The notes under the pieces are model-generated. The model worked only from the letters and a program-made list of their open reading frames with translations, did not search any database and was not told the DNA's origin. The position numbers were made by a program, and so were the translations under genes. From an uncultured Coprococcus sp. (lineage in GTDB: Bacteria > Bacillota > Clostridia > Lachnospirales > Lachnospiraceae), in NCBI GenBank assembly GCA_900557435.1, contig USSH01000035.1, positions 1 to 13,877 on the forward strand: a stretch of 13,877 nt of DNA, read 5' to 3'. This document shows, in pieces, positions 1 to 6,882 of the stretch. The first letter of the stretch is position 1. Each line of letters starts with the position of its first letter.

Positions 1-204
1 AATATGAAATTGGATGACGTCGTGGAAGTCAACCTTGTTGACCGAAGCCCTAAGGAAACATATCGACCGGTCCGGGAAATGGCTGCGAAAATTATTACGG
101 AAGATGTTGAAATCCGAATTTACAACGGAGCTTCGAGAGAGATTCTCAAAAATTTGAACAACTATCTTTGGTATCGTGATCAAAATGTTTCCAAATATAA
201 ATAA
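1..204 (+). CDS. IS66 accessory protein (TnpA-like), C-terminal part
   Basis: This frame is open from the window edge and ends in TAA at 202-204. The last 40 residues (IITEDVEIRIYNGASREILKNL) have the usual IS66 ORF1 tail pattern: a short beta hairpin of the type V-x-I-x-I-x-NGAS followed by a helix. An ATG at position 4 gives 66 aa, but the family is usually 100-130 aa, so the real start probably lies upstream of the window. It overlaps the start of tnpB. The role in IS66 transposition is known only as accessory. The assignment rests on this tail motif and on the neighbouring tnpB, so it is moderate. Confidence 0.55.
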   Translation, partial: NMKLDDVVEVNLVDRSPKETYRPVREMAAKIITEDVEIRIYNGASREILKNLNNYLWYRDQNVSKYK

Positions 205-345
205 TATGAAAATCTATCTCAATTGCGGTAAGACCGATCTTCGCAAAGGGATAGACGGATTGGCTGCTCTTGTTACCGAGGCGTTCAGTTTGGATGCCTA
301 TGATAATGCGATTTTTCTGTTTTGCGGAACACGTTCCGATCGGTC
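1..345 (+). mobile_element. IS66-family insertion sequence remnant
   Basis: The left edge holds the end of one IS66 accessory gene and the first half of the next (tnpB), overlapping by 20 bp as is usual in IS66 elements. Homology to tnpB stops at about 343-350, inside the conserved FCGTRSDR segment. No large tnpC transposase and no terminal inverted repeat is present on the right side. The element is therefore a dead fragment cut by whatever brought in the recombinase module. Its left part lies outside the window. Confidence 0.75.
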
Positions 346-352
346 ATTGTGA
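185..352 (+). pseudogene. tnpB: Truncated IS66 TnpB (Orf2-like) protein
   Basis: The reading frame from ATG 185 gives 55 codons before a TGA at 350-352. Residues 8-52 match the IS66 Orf2 family signature: MKIYLNCGKTDLRKGIDGLA, then AFSLD, then IFLFCGTRSDR. Intact TnpB is about 115 aa, so the second half (normally continuing K-x-L-x-W-x-G-x-G-F) is missing. The break falls right after RSDR, near 343-347, and foreign DNA follows. Family assignment is confident; the fragment cannot be functional. An alternative start is the ATG at 206. Confidence 0.8.
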
Positions 353-369
353 CTTGTTCTTTCCGTTAC

Positions 370-642
370 TTAGCAGAAGTACGTATTGGTTGAACCCTTC
401 TTCTTTCCTCTGGTCAGATGCGGCAGCATTCCCTGATTGTACAGCTTGCTGACGGCTCTGCCCACTCTGCACTTATCTCCACGGGATAGCTGCTGGTATA
501 GTCCGGGACGGTTCATTTCAATGATGTCCCGGACACGCGGCTGCTTTCCATGGGTGCTTCTGCATCGGATGACACAAGCAATTGCCATCTGTGCCAGCTT
601 CTGGTTGGTATAGTTATAAGTAAGTACAAAAATCTGCTTCAT
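370..642 (-). CDS. Small basic DUF1413-like protein of the recombinase module
   Basis: This is a 90-aa basic protein. The chosen start is the ATG at 642 (MKQIFVLTYN), which has an AAAGGGG Shine-Dalgarno site about 8 nt upstream. A TTG at 660 would extend it by six residues but would swallow that site. The C-terminal half has the pattern RVRDII...GLYQQL..GDKCRVGRAVSKLYNQG, then KKGSTNTY. This resembles small DUF1413-type proteins that sit next to recombinases (a loading helix, an LGRxF-like segment and a final beta hairpin ending NTxxY). It starts 14 nt after the stop of the preceding gene, so the two are probably co-translated. The function is unknown; a DNA-binding or recombination-directionality role is only conceivable from context. 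Confidence 0.6.
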   Translation of the reverse strand: MKQIFVLTYNYTNQKLAQMAIACVIRCRSTHGKQPRVRDIIEMNRPGLYQQLSRGDKCRVGRAVSKLYNQGMLPHLTRGKKKGSTNTYFC

Positions 643-656
643 AAAAATAACCCCTT

Positions 657-977
657 TCAAAATTCCACGTTGATTTCTTCGCCGTCTTCTGCAATCTTCT
701 GGAAAAGTGCTGCTTTCGCCTGTTCCTGCCGCAGCTTCTCGTGAGAGATGACCTTGACTCTTTGCCCGATGATGCCTTTTGGAAAGGAAAGTCCTTTCTC
801 CTGCAGGAGCGGCTGCAGCTCTTCTTCGTTGATCGTCACGGTTCCCTTGTTGGTGTAACAGCCATTCTGGTCGATTCCCAGAATCGTCAGCGTATATTGT
901 CCAAAGTCGTTCAATTTCTCAATTGCGGTCACCAGTGCTTCGGTACATGCAATGGGATCTTCAAATTGATATGTCAT
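657..977 (-). CDS. Small acidic protein of the recombinase module, unknown function
   Basis: This is a 106-aa protein with no motif I recognise. Its ATG overlaps the recombinase stop codon (ATGA at 974-977), so translation is coupled. An AAAGGA site lies about 9 nt upstream, inside the recombinase 3' end. The N-terminal half predicts an alpha/beta fold, with a helix ACTEALVTAIEKLNDF followed by two strands (YTLTILGI, GTVTIN). The C-terminal half is a charged helix rich in K, E, Q and A. There is no signal peptide or membrane segment. Conserved position between recombinase and the next small ORF suggests an accessory role in the parent element. Codon use matches the recombinase, not the neighbouring chromosome. 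Confidence 0.65.
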   Translation of the reverse strand: MTYQFEDPIACTEALVTAIEKLNDFGQYTLTILGIDQNGCYTNKGTVTINEEELQPLLQEKGLSFPKGIIGQRVKVISHEKLRQEQAKAALFQKIAEDGEEINVEF

Positions 978-2065
978 GATGCCCGTTCCTTTCTGTTGTC
1001 GTTGAAGTATGCTTTTGTTTCTTCATCTATGGGAACACCGTGCTGAAAGTTCACGGTGATGGTTTCTTTGCCGATCTGAATGTCCCGGAGCACAGCCTCT
1101 TTCAGTGCAGCTGCCTCCGGCGATTTTTCAGTACACATGTAGTTTGTAAACTTTTGAACGATCTCCCGGTATGTTGCATCATTCACCGCAGAGATCGGAT
1201 TGTCCAAAGCATCCAGCTGCTGTTTCAGCTGCCGGAGTTCCTGTTCGTTTTTCTCAACGGAACGCAGGATGGTTTCGGTAGCACGTCCCTGTTCCAGGTA
1301 TGCCATCAGGTTGGCGTTTGCCTTTTCCAGTCCGTTGATCCGATTTTGTATGGTGTTGGTCTCTCCGCTCTGCATCAGTTTTCGGAGAGAAAGCTTCTGA
1401 TTGACTGCCTCGATGATCTTTGGCTGGTTGGCAGGCTGAAAGAGACAGTTCTTCACTGCGTGAAACACAAACGGTGCCAGCTGGTCTGCCCGCACGCTGG
1501 GGATGCCGCAGTCACAGCTTCTTCGGTACTGCAGGTACTTGTGCCCGTTGCTGTGGTTGACGTTGCCGGAGAACGGCTTGCCACACTTCGGACAGCGTGT
1601 GAAGCCGTTGAGGGCGTAGTAGTTCTTGCCGGTTCTGCTGGCTGTCCGCCGGCGGTTCTGTGCCAGCTTCTCCTGGACCTTGTCGAAGCGTGCCGGCTCG
1701 ATGATCGCCGGCATCCCGTCCGGGATCTCTATGGGATCCGGCTTGATCTTGTGGGAGTTTCGGTGTCCTTCGCTGTCCTTGGCAGCTGTGCGGTCGTAGG
1801 TGTAAGTACCCTTGTATTTCTGGTTCGTCAGGATGGTGTGGATGGCGGTGTCTGAAAAGTCGTTGCCGCCGGTGGTCTTGTATCCCTTTTCTTTCAGATG
1901 TTTTTTGATGTAGCTGTAGCCCATGCCGCTGCTGTAAAGGATATAGATGTCACGAACGATCGGTGCTGTCAGAGGATCGATCTCATAGAGTCCAGCCTCA
2001 TTGACTGTATAGCCGATGGGTGGAACGCCGCCCAGATGACGGCACTGTCTGGCACTTTCCAGCAG
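974..2065 (-). pseudogene. Large serine recombinase, N-terminally truncated
   Basis: The coding frame runs from about 2065 (LLESARQCRHLGGVPPIGY) down to TGA at 974-976, about 363 residues. What remains is the recombinase domain (GGVPPIGY ... DIYILYSSGMGYSYIKKHL ... TNQKYKGTYTYDR), a zinc ribbon with C-P-K-C and C-D-C near the middle, a long coiled-coil segment (QNRINGLEKANANLMAYLEQ to LKQQLDALD) and a C-terminal tail. The roughly 150-residue catalytic resolvase domain with the nucleophilic serine is absent, because the upstream DNA is topB. An internal ATG at 1924 gives a 316-aa ORF, which is unlikely to be a real start. Intact relatives are about 500-560 aa. The product could bind DNA at most; it cannot recombine. 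Confidence 0.85.
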
Positions 2066-4089
2066 TGCCGCTCTGTTATTTTCTTGGCATCTGAAGATTT
2101 CTTTGCCGCACTGCCGCTGTTCTTAGTATAAAACGCCTTCGTCTTGTCAAATACTCCCGTTATACCGCCCTGGTTCTGTATCTGCTTTACGCGGTTCGTA
2201 TACTGAGTGACATAGGTCGTCATCTTCTGTGTATACTCTTCCTTTGAGATCTGACCTTCCGCAACACCTTCAAGCCCTTTTTCCCAGCTTGCAGTGAGGT
2301 CCGCACGGAGCAGGCCATTTATGGAATAATACACTATATCGTAGATGATCTCGCCAAGAAATGTCGGTGTGACTATCTGCGTTTTCTTATTAAGTGATAT
2401 GTATTTATTTGTCTCCAGCTTAGTTATGATACCATCTCTCGTCGCACTGGTTCCTATACCCGCACCCTTTATCTGTTCTCGGAGATCTTCATCCTCTATG
2501 AACTGTCCTGCGTTCTCCATCGTCAGAATGAGCGAACCCGAATTATATCTCTTAGGCGGTGATGTTTCACCCTCCTTTATCTCTATGTTCTGTACACTCA
2601 GCTTGTCGCCCTTCTTGATCTTTGCCAGCCGCTCTATGAACTCCTGACTATACTTCGGCTCATCCTTTTTCTTGGAAAAACTGTTGGCCGAAACTTTAAG
2701 GTATCCTTCGCTAATAAGATATTTAAAATTAGCAAACAGCTTTTCACCGTTCTTCGTGAGTGTCATTGCGACCTTCTGATACTCGGCTGCGGGATAGAAT
2801 ATGCTCAGGAATCTTCTACATATTATCTCGTATACCTTGAGGGCAGTCGGTGCCAGACTTTTTAATGCACCAAATCCCTGTCCAGTCGGTATTATGGCGT
2901 AGTGATCGGTGATCTGTTTGTCATTTACATACTTGGTCTTTGCTATACCCTTGTATGTACCGCTATCCATCGCCCCCTGCGCCCATGCCGCAACAGGCTG
3001 AAAATTCTTAAGTCCCGAAATGTTTCGCCCTATCTCCTTTGCAACCGCCGTAGATAAGACTCTGGCATCTGTTCTCGGATATGTCACAAGTTTTTTCTCG
3101 TACAGCTCCTGTACTATCTTAAGAGTATCAGATGGGCTTATCTTGAACAGCGCTGAACAATCATTCTGAAGCTCCGCAAGATTGTACAACATCGGAGGCT
3201 GCTTCTTCTCTTTCTTTCGCTCTATAAACTCAACCACAGCCTCCGGCTCTCCCGCATTTAGTTCCTCTAGGAGCTTTTCTGCATCTGATCTCTCCTTGAA
3301 ACCATTTTCCTTGTAGAGCAATGGTGACTCAAAATACTTTGTGTCCTTCACCGCTCTCCACTCGGCATCAAAGGTCTGCCCCTCCTCGCCAACGCTTGCT
3401 ACAAGTCTGTAAAATGGAGTCTTAACAAACTCTCTTATCTCTCGCTCTCTCTTTACTATGATACCGAGCACACATGTCATTACACGACCAACAGCTATGA
3501 CACACCTGTCCATACCAAGATATCTCTGCACCACATTTGAAAATTTGAGTGAAAGTGCCCTGGAGAAATTGATACCCATAAGGTAATCTTCCTGCGCTCT
3601 CAGATATGCCGCATCGCTGAGGCTGTCATACTCTGACAGCGGTTTTGCCTCTCTGATTCCTCTCAGGATCTCCTCCTCTGTCTGAGAGTCTATCCACACC
3701 CTGCGCTTTTCCTTGCCACTAACCTTCGCCATGGAGTCCACAAGTCTGTATATATACTCTCCTTCACGTCCTGAATCCGTTGCCACATATATACATCCCA
3801 CATCATCCCGGTTCAAAAGCCCCGCAACGATATTGAACTGCTTCTTTGTATTTGGAAGGACCTCGTATTTGTATTCAGTTGGAATAAAGGGAATCGTCGC
3901 CAAATCCCACTTCTTGAGAGCCGGATCATATGCATCCGGATAGCTCATGGTTATCAGATGTCCGACACACCATGTGACAACCGCTGTATCCGACTCCAGA
4001 TATCCATTTCCGGCATTCCCCTTCACCCCCAGCACATCGGCAAACTGCCTTGCCACACTGGGTTTCTCTGCTATATATAAATTCTTCAA
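1969..4089 (-). CDS. topB: DNA topoisomerase III, C-terminally truncated/chimeric
   Basis: Type IA topoisomerase that passes single strands through a transient break and resolves replication and recombination intermediates. The Toprim domain starts at once (LYIAEKPSVA, catalytic Glu at residue 8) and has the acidic motif ATDSGREGE near 103-111. The active-site tyrosine is Y337 in VTYPRTDAR. The GAGIGTSATRDGII segment near 550 is also typical. The start is a TTG at 4089 with AGGAG six nt upstream; the next ATG is far inside the Toprim domain. Native sequence ends at about residue 673 (DAKKITE). The last ~33 residues are read out of frame from the serine recombinase gene, replacing the usual C-terminal cysteine-bearing tail. 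The catalytic core is complete, so activity may survive with weaker DNA binding. An AT-rich stretch near 4165-4180 could be the promoter -10 region. Confidence 0.9.
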   Translation of the reverse strand: MKNLYIAEKPSVARQFADVLGVKGNAGNGYLESDTAVVTWCVGHLITMSYPDAYDPALKKWDLATIPFIPTEYKYEVLPNTKKQFNIVAGLLNRDDVGCIYVATDSGREGEYIYRLVDSMAKVSGKEKRRVWIDSQTEEEILRGIREAKPLSEYDSLSDAAYLRAQEDYLMGINFSRALSLKFSNVVQRYLGMDRCVIAVGRVMTCVLGIIVKREREIREFVKTPFYRLVASVGEEGQTFDAEWRAVKDTKYFESPLLYKENGFKERSDAEKLLEELNAGEPEAVVEFIERKKEKKQPPMLYNLAELQNDCSALFKISPSDTLKIVQELYEKKLVTYPRTDARVLSTAVAKEIGRNISGLKNFQPVAAWAQGAMDSGTYKGIAKTKYVNDKQITDHYAIIPTGQGFGALKSLAPTALKVYEIICRRFLSIFYPAAEYQKVAMTLTKNGEKLFANFKYLISEGYLKVSANSFSKKKDEPKYSQEFIERLAKIKKGDKLSVQNIEIKEGETSPPKRYNSGSLILTMENAGQFIEDEDLREQIKGAGIGTSATRDGIITKLETNKYISLNKKTQIVTPTFLGEIIYDIVYYSINGLLRADLTASWEKGLEGVAEGQISKEEYTQKMTTYVTQYTNRVKQIQNQGGITGVFDKTKAFYTKNSGSAAKKSSDAKKITERHCWKVPDSAVIWAAFHPSAIQSMRLDSMRSIL

Positions 4090-4101
4090 ATTCTACTCCT
4101 G
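4090..4101 (-). promoter_or_regulatory. Ribosome binding site that fixes the TTG start of topB
   Basis: On the minus strand CAGGAG is followed by six bases (TAGAAT) and then TTG AAG AAT TTA. This is good spacing and supports TTG 4089 as the start. The encoded N terminus, MKNLYIAEKP, is where TopB proteins normally begin. Confidence 0.7.
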
Positions 4102-4200
4102 TTCCGGTGTCAATTGCCCGCTATCCTATCATCGTGCAACCGACCATAATACATCACAACACATTTTTATAATATAACAGAATTCTCGCCAAGGGGCAAG

Positions 4201-4242
4201 TGGGGACGGAGGGGACGGAGGTGCCTGTCCCCTCCGTCCCCA
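4201..4242. repeat. G-rich 16-bp perfect hairpin (REP-like)
   Basis: TGGGGACGGAGGGGAC at 4201-4216 is perfectly complementary to 4227-4242, around a 10-base loop that itself contains AGG-TG-CCT. Each arm is an internal repeat of GGGGACGGA. Such GGGACGG/CCGTCCC palindromes are common intergenic repeats in clostridial genomes. It lies just upstream of topB on the minus strand, and no T tract follows on either strand, so it is not a standard terminator. Confidence 0.75.
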
Positions 4243-4448
4243 GTGCGTTAATACCGAATTGCTTCGCACTTCTCCCTCGCTTTGCGCGTTATTCCAGAAT
4301 TGCTCCGCACTTCGTGTTCCCGCAATTCTGCGCGGCATTCACACTCCGGCCTGTCGGCCTTCGTGTTCATGTCGCGTCATCCCGTCAAATGCGCTACATG
4401 CCGCGAGCAAGCTCTCGCATGTGCGCGCTTGACGGGATTTTAACGCAC
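4243..4448. repeat. Multi-hairpin intergenic repeat with 9-bp terminal inverted repeats (MITE-like)
   Basis: GTGCGTTAA at 4243-4251 is the exact reverse complement of TTAACGCAC at 4440-4448. Between them are a 17-mer repeated with one mismatch (4256-4272 and 4297-4313, GAATTGCT-Y-CGCACTTC), an 8-bp stem (4296-4303 with 4322-4329), a GGCC-tgtc-GGCC hairpin and a long imperfect stem whose outer 10 bp are perfect (4379-4388 with 4429-4438). No convincing protein is encoded; the ORFs crossing it are low-complexity shadows. The form suggests a non-autonomous mobile repeat or a structured RNA. No target duplication was identified. Confidence 0.6.
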
Positions 4449-4486
4449 AAAAAGCACCCCACCTGCGACATGCGCAGGCAGGATGC
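4449..4486 (-). terminator. Intrinsic terminator of glnN
   Basis: Reading the minus strand, 4486-4473 pairs with 4467-4454 to give a 14-bp stem (three G-U wobbles, no mismatch) around a CATGT loop, followed directly by TTTTT at 4453-4449. It lies 50 nt beyond the glnN stop. The neighbouring repeat ends exactly where the T tract begins. Confidence 0.85.
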
Positions 4487-4536
4487 CTCCAAGCAATTTA
4501 TATACAATTATGAAGGATTTAACAAACTTAAAGGTT

Positions 4537-6645
4537 TTACTGCTCGAATAAGAGCTGCTCGTATGTTGGGAATGGCCAAGCTGTCTTTGGAAGCTCCTTC
4601 TCAAGCTCATCAGCCGGCTTTCTCACTGTGTCAAATGCTGCAAATACTGTGTTGTGGAAGTACTTAGCCCAAGCCTCTGTATCTCCCTCGTAATCTGCTG
4701 CCTTTGCAACCAGCTCCTCAAGGGCTACTGTAGCGCTCTTGAGCTCTGTGAGCTTCTCTGAGATAGTGTTCAGAAGTGATACCTGAACCGTAGGATCGAT
4801 TCCGAGAGCCTTGATCTCAGCTGCACCCTTTGCAAGCTCTGCCTGATATTCCATGACTGCCGGGATGATCTCCTCATTGGACATCTCTATCATGGTGAGT
4901 GCCTCGATGTTGATCTTCTTTGCATAATTTTCAAGCATTACATCAGCTCTCGCCTCAAGCTCTGCCTTATCCATAACTCCAAGGTTCTCGAAGATCTTAA
5001 CGCTCTTGTCTGCTGCAAGATAAGGAACAGCATCAACCATGCACTTGATATTTGGAAGGCCACGCTTTGCTGCCTCCTCAACCCACTCGTCTGAGTAACC
5101 GTTGCCGTTGAAGATGATTCTCTGATGTGCTGTGAGTTCTCTTCTGATGAGTGCCTTGCAGGCTGTCTCGAAATCGTCAGCACCCTCAAGTTCATCTGTC
5201 ATCTTCTTGATCTGATCTGCAACTATTGTATTAAGTACCATCATTGGAAATGCGATGGACTGTGTTGAACCAACCATTCTGAACTCGAACTTGTTACCTG
5301 TGAATGCAAATGGTGATGTTCTGTTTCTATCTGTGGCATCCATTGTAAATGTAGGAAGTGTTGATGCACCTGATACATATGTCTTGCCCTTTGGTGACTC
5401 TGTAGCCTCACCTTTTTCGATGATCTGCTCAACAATCGACTGGAGCTGCTCTCCAAGGAATGCTGAGATGATTGCTGGTGGTGCCTCATTTGCGCCAAGT
5501 CTGTGATCATTTCCTGCTGATGAAGCGGAAAGTCTCAGGAGCTCAGCGTTGTTATCTACTGCTGCAAGAACCGCTGCCAGGAAGAACTGGAACTGAAGAT
5601 TTGTCTCAGGATGCTTGCCTGGATCGATGAGGTTCTCGCCCTCGTCTGTTGAGATCGACCAGTTGTTGTGCTTACCTGAACCATTTACTCCGGCAAATGG
5701 CTTCTCATGAAGTACACACTCAAGGTCATGCTTTGCAGCGATCTTCTTCATAGTTGCCATAACCAAATGGTTCTGATCTGTGGCAATGTTGGTTGTTGAG
5801 AAGATTGGAGCAAGCTCATGCTGTGCAGGAGCGACCTCGTTGTGCTGTGTCTTTGCAAGGATGCCGTACTTCCACAGCTCCTCGTTCAGCTCTGTCATGT
5901 ATGATGCGATCTTATCCTTGATCGCTGCGAAATACTGATCGTCAAGCTCCTGACCCTTTGGAGGCATTGCTCCGAAAAGTGTACGTCCGCAAAGCTTAAG
6001 ATCTGTTCTCTTTGCAAATTTCTTCTTATCTATCAGGAAGTACTCCTGCTCAGGACCAACTGATGCAGTAACCTTCTTGGCTGTTGTGTTGCCGAACATT
6101 CCAAGAGCCTTGAGGGCTTCCTTGCTGATGGCATCCATTGAACGAAGAAGAGGTGTCTTGTAATCAAGTGACTCTCCTGTGTATGATGTGAATGCTGCCG
6201 GGATGCAGAGAATACATGTTCCCTCATCTGTTGTCTTTACAAATGCTGGTGATGTACAATCCCATGCTGTATATCCTCTTGCAGCACATGTCTCACGAAG
6301 ACCGCCTGAAGGGAATGATGAAGCATCCGGCTCTGACTTGATGAGCTCCTTGCCTGTGAACTGGAGGATAACGCCGCCATCACCGACTGTGCTTACGAAT
6401 GAGTCGTGCTTCTCTGCTGTTGTCTCTGTAAGTGGCTGGAACCAATGTGTATAATGTGTTGCACCAAGCTCCATTGCCCATTCCTTCATGGCAGCTGCAA
6501 CTGAGTCTGCGATTGATGTATCAAGAGGCTCTCCCTTGTCAATAGTCGCCTTGAGTGACTTGTAAACTGCTTTTGGAAGTCTCTCTCTCATGACCTGATC
6601 TGAGAATACGTGTGAGCCAAATACGGCTGAAATTTTGTTCATCAT
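4537..6645 (-). CDS. glnN: Glutamine synthetase type III
   Basis: ATP-dependent ligation of ammonia to glutamate, the main ammonium assimilation step, in the cytoplasm. The 702-aa length is normal for the GSIII family, which is far longer than GSI. Visible landmarks are the N-terminal FGSHVFSD segment, GPEQEYFLID at 197-206 (metal/substrate glutamates), EVAPAQHELAPIF near 270-282, NGSGKHNNWS at 321-330 (ATP/glutamate site) and GANEAPPAI at 384-392. The helical C-terminal region typical of GSIII follows (EEIIPAVMEYQAELAKGAAEIKALG). The start ATG at 6645 has AAGGAG 8 nt upstream; a second ATG follows at once. It is monocistronic: own promoter and leader hairpin upstream, strong terminator downstream. 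The leader arrangement suggests control by transcription attenuation. Confidence 0.97.
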   Translation of the reverse strand: MMNKISAVFGSHVFSDQVMRERLPKAVYKSLKATIDKGEPLDTSIADSVAAAMKEWAMELGATHYTHWFQPLTETTAEKHDSFVSTVGDGGVILQFTGKELIKSEPDASSFPSGGLRETCAARGYTAWDCTSPAFVKTTDEGTCILCIPAAFTSYTGESLDYKTPLLRSMDAISKEALKALGMFGNTTAKKVTASVGPEQEYFLIDKKKFAKRTDLKLCGRTLFGAMPPKGQELDDQYFAAIKDKIASYMTELNEELWKYGILAKTQHNEVAPAQHELAPIFSTTNIATDQNHLVMATMKKIAAKHDLECVLHEKPFAGVNGSGKHNNWSISTDEGENLIDPGKHPETNLQFQFFLAAVLAAVDNNAELLRLSASSAGNDHRLGANEAPPAIISAFLGEQLQSIVEQIIEKGEATESPKGKTYVSGASTLPTFTMDATDRNRTSPFAFTGNKFEFRMVGSTQSIAFPMMVLNTIVADQIKKMTDELEGADDFETACKALIRRELTAHQRIIFNGNGYSDEWVEEAAKRGLPNIKCMVDAVPYLAADKSVKIFENLGVMDKAELEARADVMLENYAKKINIEALTMIEMSNEEIIPAVMEYQAELAKGAAEIKALGIDPTVQVSLLNTISEKLTELKSATVALEELVAKAADYEGDTEAWAKYFHNTVFAAFDTVRKPADELEKELPKTAWPFPTYEQLLFEQ

Positions 6646-6706
6646 AATTACTACTCCTTTTCATGATAAATAAATTTGATCAAAAATGAATCCTTAACGT
6701 ATCCTC

Positions 6707-6746
6707 AAAAAAAGAGAAAGGTGTCCTCCTTCTTGAGAACACCTTT
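6707..6746 (-). terminator. Terminator-like hairpin in the glnN leader (possible attenuator)
   Basis: On the minus strand 6746-6735 pairs with 6728-6717: eight outer pairs (AAAGGTGT/ACACCTTT), one mismatch and three inner pairs (CTC/GAG) around a hexanucleotide loop (AAGAAG). The sequence continues CTC and then seven T at 6713-6707. It ends about 60 nt before the glnN ATG. It lies downstream of a good promoter candidate and so would be inside the glnN transcript. It could instead terminate read-through from the phosphatase gene. Confidence 0.65.
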
Positions 6747-6777
6747 GTCCATTTCGTATCATCTAATTGTTGAATAT

Positions 6778-6806
6778 AAAATACTCTATATTCTTTCAAA
6801 AATCAA
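6778..6806 (-). promoter_or_regulatory. Sigma-A-like promoter for glnN
   Basis: On the minus strand TTGATT (6806-6801), a 17-base spacer and TATTTT (6783-6778). An overlapping alternative with the same spacing is TTGAAA/TATTCA a few bases downstream. The surrounding DNA is very AT-rich. Either choice places the start of transcription upstream of the leader hairpin. Confidence 0.45.
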
Positions 6807-6882
6807 CCCCTAATTTAAAAAAAATTATAAATAGGGTTTCAAATACTCCACCAATTCATAAACCTTTGTTCCTGGTGCCGAA

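Larger units (their letters stand above)
346..2068 (-). mobile_element. Fragment of a serine-recombinase mobile element
   Basis: This segment carries, in minus-strand order, a 5'-truncated large serine recombinase and two small coupled ORFs. That arrangement is seen in clostridial integrative/mobilizable elements. Both ends are abrupt: the left end breaks an IS66 tnpB and the right end breaks topB. Base composition is more GC-rich than the right part of the window, consistent with foreign origin. No attachment-site duplication was recognised at the two junctions, so it looks like a deletion relic or an assembly join and not a clean integration. Confidence 0.6.

Noticed and set aside
1040..1855. 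271-codon plus-strand open frame
   Set aside because: It lies opposite the serine recombinase, whose protein has clear domain motifs. The plus-strand translation is Cys/Val/Leu-rich with no recognisable fold and no ribosome binding site.
4129..4667. Plus- and minus-strand ORFs of 69 and 155 codons across the topB-glnN gap
   Set aside because: They run through the G-rich palindrome and multi-hairpin repeat and, on the plus strand, into antisense of glnN. Composition is proline/serine/arginine-rich and matches repeat DNA, not a gene.
4938..6454. Several 60-90-codon ORFs inside glnN on both strands
   Set aside because: All are shadows of glnN. None has a start site or motif, and the GSIII frame is unbroken over its full length.
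6707..6800. ANTAR-type dual-hexaloop target in the glnN leader
   Set aside because: The terminator hairpin has a 6-nt loop and an AT-rich hairpin lies upstream, but neither loop has the A at position 1 with G at position 4 expected for ANTAR targets.
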